DNA from: an uncultured Ruminococcus sp. | Lineage (GTDB): Bacteria > Bacillota > Clostridia > Oscillospirales > Ruminococcaceae | Assembly: GCA_945868475.1 (NCBI GenBank) | Contig: CAMBLM010000014.1 | Location: forward strand, 1 to 64,000 | Reading direction: 5' to 3' | DNA length: 64,000 nt | Shown: piece after piece, positions 49,891-58,998 of the stretch | Layout: the number at the start of each line of letters is the position of its first letter | How positions within the stretch are numbered: the stretch's first letter is position 1 | Made by a program: the position numbers and the translations under genes | The notes under the pieces: generated by a model | The model's input: the letters and a program-made list of their open reading frames with translations, nothing else | The model's database searches: none | Told to the model about the DNA's origin: nothing

Positions 49891-50055
49891 GGGAACCTCT
49901 AAAAACCTCCCTCACGGCAAATTTTCTACGACTTTGCGCACCTTCCTCGTTAGCGAAACTTGAAATACATCAAGTATTCACTGCGTTTCGCTGCCTTGAA
50001 GCTGCGCAAAGTCCTAACGAAAATTTGCTTGTGTTCCGGTTTTTAGAGAACCCCC
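49891..50055. repeat. Long-hairpin intergenic repeat, family C copy 3
   Basis: GGGAACCTCTAAAAACC...GGTTTTTAGAGAACCCCC; homologous to 2769 and 31297. Confidence 0.87.
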
Positions 50056-50105
50056 AGTATAAAATCCGTCCTTCCGTAATAGATTTATTTCGGGAGGGGA
50101 TTTTT

Positions 50106-50420
50106 ATGGATAATGAACAGCTTAACGAAAAAAATGAGAATATCGCCGATACATCGGACGAACCCAAAAACGAAGTTTCAAATTTTGTAAGCCTGAATGA
50201 AAAAAAGTACATAACGCTTGACGAAACAATAACGCTCCAAGCTATCATCTGCGTAATTATTTCGATCGTTTTCATAGCGGCGAATATGTTTGCACCCGAT
50301 ATCGCAGAGCGGCTTTCCGATGAATTCAAGGAGAATTACTACTCTTCCGCTGAAAAAACGGATAATGTTCTTGAAGCATTTCTTGAATTTGTTAATTCCA
50401 AGCCTGTTTCCTATGATTGA
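50106..50420 (+). CDS. Small single-TM protein preceding the M50 protease gene
   Basis: RBS-like GGGAGGGG before ATG 50106; MDNEQLNEKNENIADTSDE...TLQAIICVIISIVFIAANMFAPD; overlaps the next gene start. Confidence 0.7.
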   Translation: MDNEQLNEKNENIADTSDEPKNEVSNFVSLNEKKYITLDETITLQAIICVIISIVFIAANMFAPDIAERLSDEFKENYYSSAEKTDNVLEAFLEFVNSKPVSYD

Positions 50421-50997
50421 GTTTTCTTTCAAAGGAGTAAAGGTCTGCTTTGATTTCAGCTTCTTTGCCGCTGTTTCATTGCTTATGCTTTGCAGTGGAA
50501 ACAACTGTACAGCTTACAGCCTTTACGCCTGCTTGCTTCATGAATCGGGACATATTGCTGCGATGTTTTTAACGGGACAAACTGTGAAAAAACTTGTTTT
50601 TTATGGGGCAGGGATAAAAATCATCCGTCCGATGAACGATATGCTCTGCAAATTTCCGCAGGAAACGATAACGCTGGCTTCGGGCTGCGCAGTGAATTTC
50701 ATTTTGTATGCGATGACGAGGCTGTTTGATTTCGGCGAAGATTTCGGCGCAGTGAATCTTGCGATAGGTCTGTTCAATGCACTGCCGATAAGCTTTCTTG
50801 ACGGCGGAAAACTTATAACAGCGGCTTTTTACCGCTTTTTGCCGTATAGATTTGCGCTAAAAGCTGAATCCGCACTCAATTATGCAAGCATTATAACCGT
50901 TCCTGCCGCTGCAGCGGTGCTTTTTATGACGGGAACAAGGAATTTTACAATATACCTGACTCTGCTGTTTTTGCTCTTTACCGCAGTGATGGTTTAG
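50413..50997 (+). CDS. M50 family intramembrane metalloprotease (SpoIVFB-like)
   Basis: LLHESGHIAAMF (HExxH) and LPISFLDGGKLI motifs; multi-TM; ATG 50413 inside the end of the previous gene. Confidence 0.85.
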   Translation: MIEFSFKGVKVCFDFSFFAAVSLLMLCSGNNCTAYSLYACLLHESGHIAAMFLTGQTVKKLVFYGAGIKIIRPMNDMLCKFPQETITLASGCAVNFILYAMTRLFDFGEDFGAVNLAIGLFNALPISFLDGGKLITAAFYRFLPYRFALKAESALNYASIITVPAAAAVLFMTGTRNFTIYLTLLFLLFTAVMV

Positions 50998-51005
50998 GAG
51001 GATCT

Positions 51006-52850
51006 ATGCTAAAGGATAAGATAGAAAAGCTTCTGCTCAATGTAAAAACGCCCGCGCGCTATATCGGCGGAGAGCTTAACAGTGTTGTAAAGGACAAAAA
51101 TAAAGTGGATATGCGCTTTGCATTCTGCTTTCCCGATACTTATGAGATAGGTATGTCGCATCTCGGAATGAAGATACTCTATTCGCTTACAAATGAGCGT
51201 GAAAATTTCTGGTGCGAACGAGTATTTGCTCCCGATGTTGACTTCGAGAAGCTTATGCGCGAAAACGATATTCCTATCTATGGACTTGAAAGCCTTGAAC
51301 CGATAAAGGATTTCGACTTCATAGGCTTCACGATACAGTATGAAATGTGTTATACGAACATACTCAATATGCTTGATCTTGCAGGTTTGCCTGTAAAGGC
51401 TAAAGACCGTACAGCTCTCTCTCCGATAGTTATCGGCGGAGGTCCGTGCGTGTGCAACCCCGAGCCGATAGCTGAATTCTTCGATATGTTTATTCTCGGC
51501 GAGGGAGAAGAAGTCAATCTTGAAGTTTATGATCTTTATGTTGAGATGAAGAAGAAAGGTGCTTCAAAAACGGAGTTCCTTGAAGCCGCTGCAAAGATAG
51601 AGGGCGTGTATGTTCCTGCTTTTTATGATGTCACCTACGAAGATGATGGCAGGGTAAAAAGCTTTACACCGAATAACTCCAATGCTTCGCCTACTATAAA
51701 AAAAAGAATAATCAAGGATATGAGCAAGGTCTATTATCCCGATAAGTTTGTCGTACCTTATTGTGAAATTGTCCATGACCGAGCTATTGTAGAGGTGCTT
51801 CGCGGTTGTATACGAGGCTGCCGATTCTGTCAGGCAGGATATATCTATCGTCCTCTCCGTGAAAAGAATACAGGCGTAATTTGCAATGAAACCAAGAGTC
51901 TTTGCGAAAGTACGGGATATGAGGAAGTTTCACTTTCGTCCCTCAGCACGAGCGACCACTCCGACATCGAAAATATGCTTGTAAAGCTTTCTAACTATAC
52001 AGAGGAAGAAAAGATAAATCTTTCGCTTCCGTCAATGCGTATCGACAGATTCAGCAAAGAGCTTATGGATCAGATACAGAAAGTTCGCAAAAGCGGTCTG
52101 ACATTCGCGCCCGAAGCAGGAACACAGCGGCTTCGTGACGTTATCAACAAGAATATCACCGAGGACGAAATTTTCCGTGCCTGCAAGCTTGCCTTTGACG
52201 GCGGATATACGGCTGTAAAGCTCTATTTTATGCTCGGACTTCCGACTGAAACGGACGATGATATCCGCGGCATAGCCGAGCTTGCAAAAAAGATATGCGA
52301 TCTTTTTTATCAGAATCCCAACCGTCTCCGTGGCAGACATATCCAGATATCGATAAGCTGTGCAACATTCGTGCCGAAGCCGTTTACGCCGTTCGAGTTT
52401 GAGCCGCAGGCGACCGAGGAGGAAATAAAGCACAAGCAGGAAGTTCTCCTCGATGCGACGAGGGGCAACCGGAATGTCAATGTAAGCTGGAGCAAATACC
52501 GTGTTTCCGTCCTCGAAGCAGTGCTTGCAAGAGGGGACAGACGTGTTTCTTCCGTTATATATGACGCTTGGAAAAGCGGCTGTAAGTTTGACAGCTGGGA
52601 CGAGTATTATAACTATAATGCATGGTGCGATGCTTTTGAGAAAAACGGCTTGGATATGAATTTCTATGCCTGCCGAAAGCGTGAATATGACGAAGTATTT
52701 CCGTGGGACTGTTTTGACTATTATGTTACGAAGCAGTTCCTCATAAGGGAAAACAAGACCGCGCACGAAGCGGTCACAACGCCAAATTGCCGTGAAAAAT
52801 GCGCAGGCTGCGGCGTAAACAGATGTATAGGAGGTCCTTGCTTTGACTGA
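51006..52850 (+). CDS. B12-binding-type radical SAM protein (TIGR03960-like, YgiQ/TmRad-associated family)
   Basis: VLRGCIRGCRFCQAGYIYRPLREK CxxxxxCxxC-like cluster motif; FCFPDTYEIGMSHLGMKILY. Confidence 0.92.
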   Translation: MLKDKIEKLLLNVKTPARYIGGELNSVVKDKNKVDMRFAFCFPDTYEIGMSHLGMKILYSLTNERENFWCERVFAPDVDFEKLMRENDIPIYGLESLEPIKDFDFIGFTIQYEMCYTNILNMLDLAGLPVKAKDRTALSPIVIGGGPCVCNPEPIAEFFDMFILGEGEEVNLEVYDLYVEMKKKGASKTEFLEAAAKIEGVYVPAFYDVTYEDDGRVKSFTPNNSNASPTIKKRIIKDMSKVYYPDKFVVPYCEIVHDRAIVEVLRGCIRGCRFCQAGYIYRPLREKNTGVICNETKSLCESTGYEEVSLSSLSTSDHSDIENMLVKLSNYTEEEKINLSLPSMRIDRFSKELMDQIQKVRKSGLTFAPEAGTQRLRDVINKNITEDEIFRACKLAFDGGYTAVKLYFMLGLPTETDDDIRGIAELAKKICDLFYQNPNRLRGRHIQISISCATFVPKPFTPFEFEPQATEEEIKHKQEVLLDATRGNRNVNVSWSKYRVSVLEAVLARGDRRVSSVIYDAWKSGCKFDSWDEYYNYNAWCDAFEKNGLDMNFYACRKREYDEVFPWDCFDYYVTKQFLIRENKTAHEAVTTPNCREKCAGCGVNRCIGGPCFD

Positions 52851-53514
52851 AAAATATGAGGTCAGGGGAGTGTTTGAGAAAAAAGGACGCGCTGTTTTTA
52901 TCTCCCACCTCGACCTGTTCAGAACAATGCAGCGCGCGATGAAGCGTTCCGGACTTCCCGTGTGGTATTCGGAGGGCTTCAATCCGAGGATATATCTGAA
53001 CTTTCCGCTTGCGCTCGCTCTCGGAGTGGAAAGCGGCTGCGAAATAATGGATTTTGAAGTTGTCAGACAGATGCCTTATGATGAAATGCTTGATGCGATA
53101 AATAAAGTCCTGCCCGACGGCATACATTTTGTTTCGATGTCAGCTCCGATAAGCAAAAATAAGGAGATCGCTTTTTCCGAGTATGAATTCCGACTTTCAA
53201 GTGAAACGCTTTCTCCCGAAGAGGTTTCGGCACGTTTTGACAAAATGATGAGCCTTGAAAAGATCGAAGCGGAGAAACATTCCAAGAAAAAAGGCATGAT
53301 ACTTATTGATATAAAGCCAAATATAAACGTGATCTCAAAGGAGATCGGGGACAACTGTGCCGTTCTTACTGTTCAGCTTCCCGCAGGTCAGGAGCTTAAT
53401 ATCAATTCCAACGTCTTTATCGAAGCTTTGCAGAAGTATTGCGGCATAGATGATCTTAATATTAGTACAAAACGCACAAAAATACTGAAAAATGATGGCG
53501 AATTGTTTGTATAA
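52843..53514 (+). CDS. TIGR03936/DUF2344 radical-SAM-associated protein
   Basis: FISHLDLFRTMQRAMKRSGLPVWYSEGFNPRIYLNFPLALALGVESGCE; overlaps the radical SAM gene. Confidence 0.92.
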   Translation: MTEKYEVRGVFEKKGRAVFISHLDLFRTMQRAMKRSGLPVWYSEGFNPRIYLNFPLALALGVESGCEIMDFEVVRQMPYDEMLDAINKVLPDGIHFVSMSAPISKNKEIAFSEYEFRLSSETLSPEEVSARFDKMMSLEKIEAEKHSKKKGMILIDIKPNINVISKEIGDNCAVLTVQLPAGQELNINSNVFIEALQKYCGIDDLNISTKRTKILKNDGELFV

Positions 53515-53618
53515 TCAGCAGATTATCATTTTTTTCGGAAAACTACTTGTAATTATTAGAACAATGTGCTAAAATAAAAGAGCATTTGATGATCCGTTAG
53601 TATAACTATGTCAAAAAC

Positions 53619-53745
53619 ACGGTCATACAGACGAGATTAGTGCCGCTGTGAAAAATCACAGTTGACATTAAAAGGACAGTCCGCTGCCACAGACCGTATT
53701 TTACGATCAACTTGCGTGAGGTAAGAATGTCTGAAAATTTTAGGA
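53619..53745 (+). promoter_or_regulatory. Structured 5' leader of rplS (candidate L19 leader)
   Basis: ACGGTC (53619) pairs with GACCGT (53692-53697), enclosing CTGTGaaaaatCACAG; immediately upstream of rplS. Confidence 0.6.
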
Positions 53746-53756
53746 GGAATAAATCC

Positions 53757-54101
53757 ATGGACGCACTTAAACTTATTAGCCAGAGCAGCATGAAGGAGAA
53801 CGCACCCGTTGTTAACGTTGGTGATACTGTAAAGGTACACGTTAGAATCAAGGAAGGCGACAAGTACAGAATCCAGATCTTCGAGGGTACTGTTATCGCA
53901 AAGAAGCACGGCGGTATCAATGAAACATTTACCGTTAGACGTCTTTCCTACGGATGCGGCGTTGAAAGAGTATTCCCTGTTCACTCTCCTATCATTGAGA
54001 AGGTTGAACTCGTCAGAAGCGGTAAGGTTCGCCGCAGCAAGCTCTACTATATCCGCGGAAGAGTCGGAAAAGCATCTAAGGTTAAAGAGCAGATCAAGTG
54101 A
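53757..54101 (+). CDS. rplS: 50S ribosomal protein L19
   Basis: GDTVKVHVRIKEGDKYRIQIFEGTVIAKKHGGINETFTVRRLSYGCGVERVFPVHSPIIEK. Confidence 0.97.
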   Translation: MDALKLISQSSMKENAPVVNVGDTVKVHVRIKEGDKYRIQIFEGTVIAKKHGGINETFTVRRLSYGCGVERVFPVHSPIIEKVELVRSGKVRRSKLYYIRGRVGKASKVKEQIK

Positions 54102-54115
54102 TTTGTTTGAAAACA

Positions 54116-54143
54116 AAAAGGGGACATTTTGTCCCTTTTTTGC
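54116..54143 (+). terminator. Intrinsic terminator after rplS
   Basis: AAAAAGGGGACAttttgTCCCTTTTTT. Confidence 0.85.
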
Positions 54144-54217
54144 TATTCAAGCATTGCTCAGGGTGTAATTGTTCGGTTTGAACCCTAAATATTTACAATT
54201 GGAAAGGATTGACGGTT

Positions 54218-54799
54218 ATGGCAAAGTATGAGCTTAATTATGAGGTTCTTGACGAAGAAGAAAAGAAAGTTTCAAGTTCGGAAAATCTGTTTGAATGGGT
54301 CGAAACCCTCGTCATTGCATTTTTCGCTGTAATTCTCTTCTTTACATTCGTTTTCAGACTTGCCGCAGTAAACGGGGAGTCTATGCTCCCGACGCTTGTG
54401 GACAAGGACAGACTGATCGTTTCCTATCTTTTCTATACACCGAAAAACGGTGATATCGTTATTGTAAACAATGATAATCCTGCTCTTGAAAAGGTAATTG
54501 TCAAGAGAGTTATCGCAACAGAGGGACAGACCGTTGATATTGATTTTGACAGCGGTGAAGTAAAGGTCGACGGAAAGGTTCTCCAGGAAGATTATATCAA
54601 TAACCTCACTCTTCTTGATGAAGGCGGACATAATTATCCTGTAACGGTTCCCGAAAACTGCGTATTCGTTATGGGCGACAACAGAATGAACTCTACCGAC
54701 AGCAGAAGTCCGCTTGTTGGCTTTGTTCCCGAGGACGAGATCCTCGGAAAGGTTTCGCTCAGAATATTCCCGTTCTCAAGATTTGGCGTCCCCGCATAA
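54218..54799 (+). CDS. lepB: Signal peptidase I
   Basis: NGESMLPTLVDKDRLIV; VIVKRVIATEGQTVDI; FVMGDNRMNSTDSR. Confidence 0.95.
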   Translation: MAKYELNYEVLDEEEKKVSSSENLFEWVETLVIAFFAVILFFTFVFRLAAVNGESMLPTLVDKDRLIVSYLFYTPKNGDIVIVNNDNPALEKVIVKRVIATEGQTVDIDFDSGEVKVDGKVLQEDYINNLTLLDEGGHNYPVTVPENCVFVMGDNRMNSTDSRSPLVGFVPEDEILGKVSLRIFPFSRFGVPA

Positions 54800-54811
54800 T
54801 CGGAGGTTTGA

Positions 54812-55705
54812 ATGACTGAAATACCGTCTATTCAGTGGTTTCCCGGACATATGGCGAAAACGAAGCGAATGATAAAGTCATCGCTTCCGCTTGTTGATGC
54901 GGTCGCAGAGGTCATCGATGCCCGAATCCCGATATCGAGCCGAAATCCCGACCTGCAGAACCTCATTGAGGGAAAACCGAGAATAGTAATTTTGAATAAA
55001 TGTGATACCGCGGACGAACAGGCTGTTCAGAAGTGGATATCGTACTATAACAGTAAAGGCATAACCGCTGTCCCGACCGATTGCCGAAGCGGCAGGGGAG
55101 TGAATAAATTCGTCCCTGCGGTAAAAAACGTGCTTAAAGATATGATCGCCAAGTACGAAGCAAAAGGTATGACGGGACGTGTTCTGCACGTTATGATAGT
55201 CGGAATACCTAATGTCGGAAAGTCCTCGCTCATCAATCGCCTTGCAAAGCAGAAAAAGGCGAAAGTCGAAGACAGACCGGGTGTAACACTCAATAAACAG
55301 TGGGTAAAGATCGCTGATGATGTCGAGCTTCTCGATATGCCGGGCGTTCTTTGGCCGAAATTTGAAGATAAGACCGTAGGTGAGCGTCTTGCGTTCACAG
55401 GCGCTGTCAAGGACGATGTTGTGGATATCGAAGCACTGGCTTCACGCTTGCTTTTTGTCCTCAATGATATGTATAAAGATACGCTTGAAACAAGATACAA
55501 AATCACAACAGACTCGGATGAAGACGGCTATGAGATACTGCAAAAAGTCGGAAAAGCACGTGGAATGCTCATCTCCGGCGGTGAAATAAACACTGAAAGA
55601 GCCGCTATAACCGTTCTCGATGAATTCAGAAGCGGAAAACTCGGCAGAGTAACGCTCGAGCTTCCCGAAAAGAATGAAAGGAAGAACGAAAATGACGCTG
55701 TTTGA
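54812..55705 (+). CDS. rbgA: Ribosome biogenesis GTPase YlqF/RbgA (circularly permuted)
   Basis: IQWFPGHMAKTKRMI; NKCDTAD; GIPNVGKSSLINRL; DMPGVLWPK. Confidence 0.95.
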   Translation: MTEIPSIQWFPGHMAKTKRMIKSSLPLVDAVAEVIDARIPISSRNPDLQNLIEGKPRIVILNKCDTADEQAVQKWISYYNSKGITAVPTDCRSGRGVNKFVPAVKNVLKDMIAKYEAKGMTGRVLHVMIVGIPNVGKSSLINRLAKQKKAKVEDRPGVTLNKQWVKIADDVELLDMPGVLWPKFEDKTVGERLAFTGAVKDDVVDIEALASRLLFVLNDMYKDTLETRYKITTDSDEDGYEILQKVGKARGMLISGGEINTERAAITVLDEFRSGKLGRVTLELPEKNERKNENDAV

Positions 55706-56309
55706 GTTTGATACCGAGTTCAGAAAGCAAAACGGCGTTTTCTGCGGCGTTGACGAAGCAGGCAGAGGTCCGCTTGCAGGTGATGTTTATGCGGCTGCGG
55801 TAATTTTGCCCGAAGGCGTTCTGATCGAGGGCATAAATGACAGCAAAAAGCTCTCCGAAAAAAAGAGAGAACTGCTCTATGATGAAATAATCGAAAAAGC
55901 AGATGCTTACTGCGTAGCAACGGCAAGCGTTGAAGAGATAGACGAACTGAATATCCTCGGCGCAACGTTTCTTGCAATGAAACGTGCGGTTGAAGGACTC
56001 GGAACGAAAGTCGGTCTTGCTCTTGTTGACGGGAACAGAACTCCGCCGCTTGACTGCAAGGCTGAAACTCTTGTAAAAGGTGACGCGACATCGGCAAGTA
56101 TCGCGGCAGCTTCTATTTTGGCAAAGGTAGAACGTGACCGCTATATGAAAAAGCTTGCGGAAGAATATCCGGAGTATCAGTTTGAAAAGCATAAGGGCTA
56201 CGGAACGAAGCTCCATAATGAGCTTATACTCAAATACGGTGCTTCACCCGTACACAGAAAAACATTTCTCCGCAAACTCTATGCCAAGAATGGCGGAGAA
56301 CAGTCATGA
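55692..56309 (+). CDS. rnhB: Ribonuclease HII
   Basis: CGVDEAGRGPLAGDVYAAAVIL; INDSKKLSEKKRELLYDEI. Confidence 0.95.
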   Translation: MTLFEFDTEFRKQNGVFCGVDEAGRGPLAGDVYAAAVILPEGVLIEGINDSKKLSEKKRELLYDEIIEKADAYCVATASVEEIDELNILGATFLAMKRAVEGLGTKVGLALVDGNRTPPLDCKAETLVKGDATSASIAAASILAKVERDRYMKKLAEEYPEYQFEKHKGYGTKLHNELILKYGASPVHRKTFLRKLYAKNGGEQS

Positions 56310-56683
56310 CCGCAAAGGAACTCGGAAAGTTCGGCGAAAATGTCGCTGCCCTTTATATGGAGAAAAAAGGCTATAAAATTTTAAAGCGGAATTTCTGCGT
56401 CAGGGGCGGAGAGATAGATATAATCGCCGAAAAGGACGGAATAATCGCCTTTACCGAGGTAAAAACAAGAACTCCCGACTATATGGTGAGCGGCTTTGAG
56501 GCAGTCACAAAGCGGAAAAAGCAGCTTATTATACGGACTTCGGAGCTGTATTCTTTGCAGTTTCCTCATGATCTCCAGCCGCGCTTTGATGTAGTCCAGA
56601 TCATTGCTGACGGCAGGAAAATTGTTGGATTCAATTATGTCGAAAATGCTTTCGATGCAAGCGACATAATGACTATATTATAA
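56306..56683 (+). CDS. YraN/UPF0102 family protein
   Basis: GKFGENVAALYMEKKGYKILKRNFCVRGGEIDIIAEKDGIIAFTEVKTR. Confidence 0.94.
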   Translation: MTAKELGKFGENVAALYMEKKGYKILKRNFCVRGGEIDIIAEKDGIIAFTEVKTRTPDYMVSGFEAVTKRKKQLIIRTSELYSLQFPHDLQPRFDVVQIIADGRKIVGFNYVENAFDASDIMTIL

Positions 56684-56698
56684 AAGGATTGTTGAATT

Positions 56699-58192
56699 AT
56701 GTATTACAAAAGCACCCGTGACAGCAGCGTAAATATTACGTCTGCGGAAGCAATCGTTCAAGGCATTTCCAAGGACGGAGGACTTTTTGTTCCCTCCGAG
56801 ATCCCTTCCATTTCTATGGACGAGATCGTTAAGCTCGGCGATATGAGCTATTCCGAAAGAGCAGCTTATATTTTCGCTAAGTATCTCACAGACTTCACCG
56901 ATGTTGAGATCCGCTACTGCACAGACAACGCTTATTCCACAAAGAATTTTGAGAGCGAAAATATCGCAGAGATCTCTCATCTTTTCGAGGGTACTTATGT
57001 TCTTGAACTCTGGCACGGTCCTACCTGTGCGTTCAAGGATATGGCACTCCAGATACTCCCTTATCTTCTTACAACTTCCGCTAAGAAGATCAACATCGAC
57101 AAGAAGATCGTTATCCTCGTTGCAACATCGGGTGATACCGGCAAGGCTGCTCTCGAAGGCTTTGCTGATGTTCCCGGCACACAGATCATGGTATTCTATC
57201 CTGAGGACGGCGTAAGCCCGATGCAGAAGCGTCAGATGACAACTCAGGACGGAAGCAACGTTGCTGTATGCGCACTCAAGGGCAACTTTGACGACTGCCA
57301 GACAGGCGTTAAGAATATCTTCGGCGATAAGGAGATCGCTGAAAAGCTTGAAGCAAACAAGCTTATGTTCTCCAGCGCAAACTCTATCAACTGGGGACGT
57401 CTTGCTCCTCAGATCATTTACTACATCTCTGCTTATGCAACACTCGTTAAGGATGCTGAGATCAAGGCGGGCGACAAGATCAACATCGTTGTTCCGACAG
57501 GTAACTTCGGCAACATTCTTGCTGCTTACTATGCTAAGAATATGGGACTTCCCGTTAACAAGCTCATCTGCGCTTCCAACTCGAACAAAGTCCTTACAGA
57601 CTTCCTCACAACGGGCGTTTATGACAGAAACAGAGATTTCATCACAACTATCTCTCCTTCTATGGATATCCTTATTTCCAGCAATCTTGAAAGACTCCTT
57701 TACATTATGACGGGCTACAATGATGCTCAGATCAGAGAATGGTTCGGTCAGCTTTCAAGCACGGGCAAGTATGAAGTTTCCGATGATATCAAGGCAAAGC
57801 TCAAGGAAGAATTCTCCGCAGGCTTCTGCACAGACACGGAAACAAAGGATACAATCAAGAGGATCTTCGACAAGTATTCCTATACTCTCGATACACATTC
57901 CGCTGTTGCCGTTAAGGTTTACGAGGATTACAAGGCTGCAACGGGCGATACAACAAAGACTGTTATCGCTTCCACAGCAAGCCCATACAAGTTCAGCGCA
58001 AGCGTTCTTGAAGCTATCGAAGGCAAGAAGTCCGATCTTGATGAGTATGATATGATCGACAAGCTCCACGAACTTTCCGGTTACGATATTCCTGAATCCC
58101 TTGCTGCTCTTCGCACAAAGCCTGTACGTTTCAGCAAGGTAATTTCCAAGGACGAACAGAAGGACTACGTTCTCGGCGAGCTTGGCCTTTGA
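56699..58192 (+). CDS. thrC: Threonine synthase
   Basis: ELWHGPTCAFKDMALQILP; VATSGDTGKAALEGF; INIVVPTGNFGNILAAYYAK. Confidence 0.95.
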   Translation: MYYKSTRDSSVNITSAEAIVQGISKDGGLFVPSEIPSISMDEIVKLGDMSYSERAAYIFAKYLTDFTDVEIRYCTDNAYSTKNFESENIAEISHLFEGTYVLELWHGPTCAFKDMALQILPYLLTTSAKKINIDKKIVILVATSGDTGKAALEGFADVPGTQIMVFYPEDGVSPMQKRQMTTQDGSNVAVCALKGNFDDCQTGVKNIFGDKEIAEKLEANKLMFSSANSINWGRLAPQIIYYISAYATLVKDAEIKAGDKINIVVPTGNFGNILAAYYAKNMGLPVNKLICASNSNKVLTDFLTTGVYDRNRDFITTISPSMDILISSNLERLLYIMTGYNDAQIREWFGQLSSTGKYEVSDDIKAKLKEEFSAGFCTDTETKDTIKRIFDKYSYTLDTHSAVAVKVYEDYKAATGDTTKTVIASTASPYKFSASVLEAIEGKKSDLDEYDMIDKLHELSGYDIPESLAALRTKPVRFSKVISKDEQKDYVLGELGL

Positions 58193-58209
58193 TATAAAGC
58201 AGGTAAACA

Positions 58210-58896
58210 ATGTCGCTTTATGCAATTGCTGACTTGCATCTTTCACTTTCATCGGGAAAGCCGATGAACATTTTCCCTGGCTGGGATAATCATGTTGAAC
58301 GCCTTGAAAAGAACTGGCAGGCGACGGTTTCACCCGATGATACCGTCGTTGTTCCCGGTGATATTTCGTGGGCGATCAACTTTGAAGAAGCAAAGGCTGA
58401 CTTTGATTTCATCAACCGACTCAACGGTCATAAAGTCATTATGAAAGGCAATCACGATTATTGGTGGAACTCAATGGCGAAGATGAACCGCTTTCTTGAA
58501 GAGAACGGTTTCGATACGATCACTATTGTCCACAATAATTACTACCCTTACGGCGATTATGGTATCTGCGGCACAAGAGGCTGGATAAAAGATACCGAAG
58601 AACCTGCCGATGCGAAAGTTCTTGCCCGTGAAGCGGGACGGCTCGAAACATCTATCAAGGCTGCTCTTGCCGATGGGAAGAAACCGATAGTCTTTCTGCA
58701 TTATCCGCCGATATTTGCAAATGACTATAACCGTGAGATACTTGATGTACTTTTCCGATACGATATTAAGACCTGTTATTACGGTCATCTTCACGGAAAC
58801 GCACATCGATATGCTGTCTGCGGCGAGGTCGATGGGATAAATTATCAGCTTATTGCAGGGGATTTTGTGCAATTTTGCCCTAAATTTATAATGTAA
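58210..58896 (+). CDS. Metallophosphoesterase
   Basis: IADLHLSL, VVPGDISWAINFEEA, MKGNHDYWW, CYYGHLHGNAHRYA. Confidence 0.93.
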   Translation: MSLYAIADLHLSLSSGKPMNIFPGWDNHVERLEKNWQATVSPDDTVVVPGDISWAINFEEAKADFDFINRLNGHKVIMKGNHDYWWNSMAKMNRFLEENGFDTITIVHNNYYPYGDYGICGTRGWIKDTEEPADAKVLAREAGRLETSIKAALADGKKPIVFLHYPPIFANDYNREILDVLFRYDIKTCYYGHLHGNAHRYAVCGEVDGINYQLIAGDFVQFCPKFIM

Positions 58897-58998
58897 ATTG
58901 TTTATAACGTGGAAAAACGGCTGAAAATATGGTAAAATAATTGAATATATGCTATAATTAATCAGTGCTGTTTATTTTAAATTGGAGGAAGTTATAAA

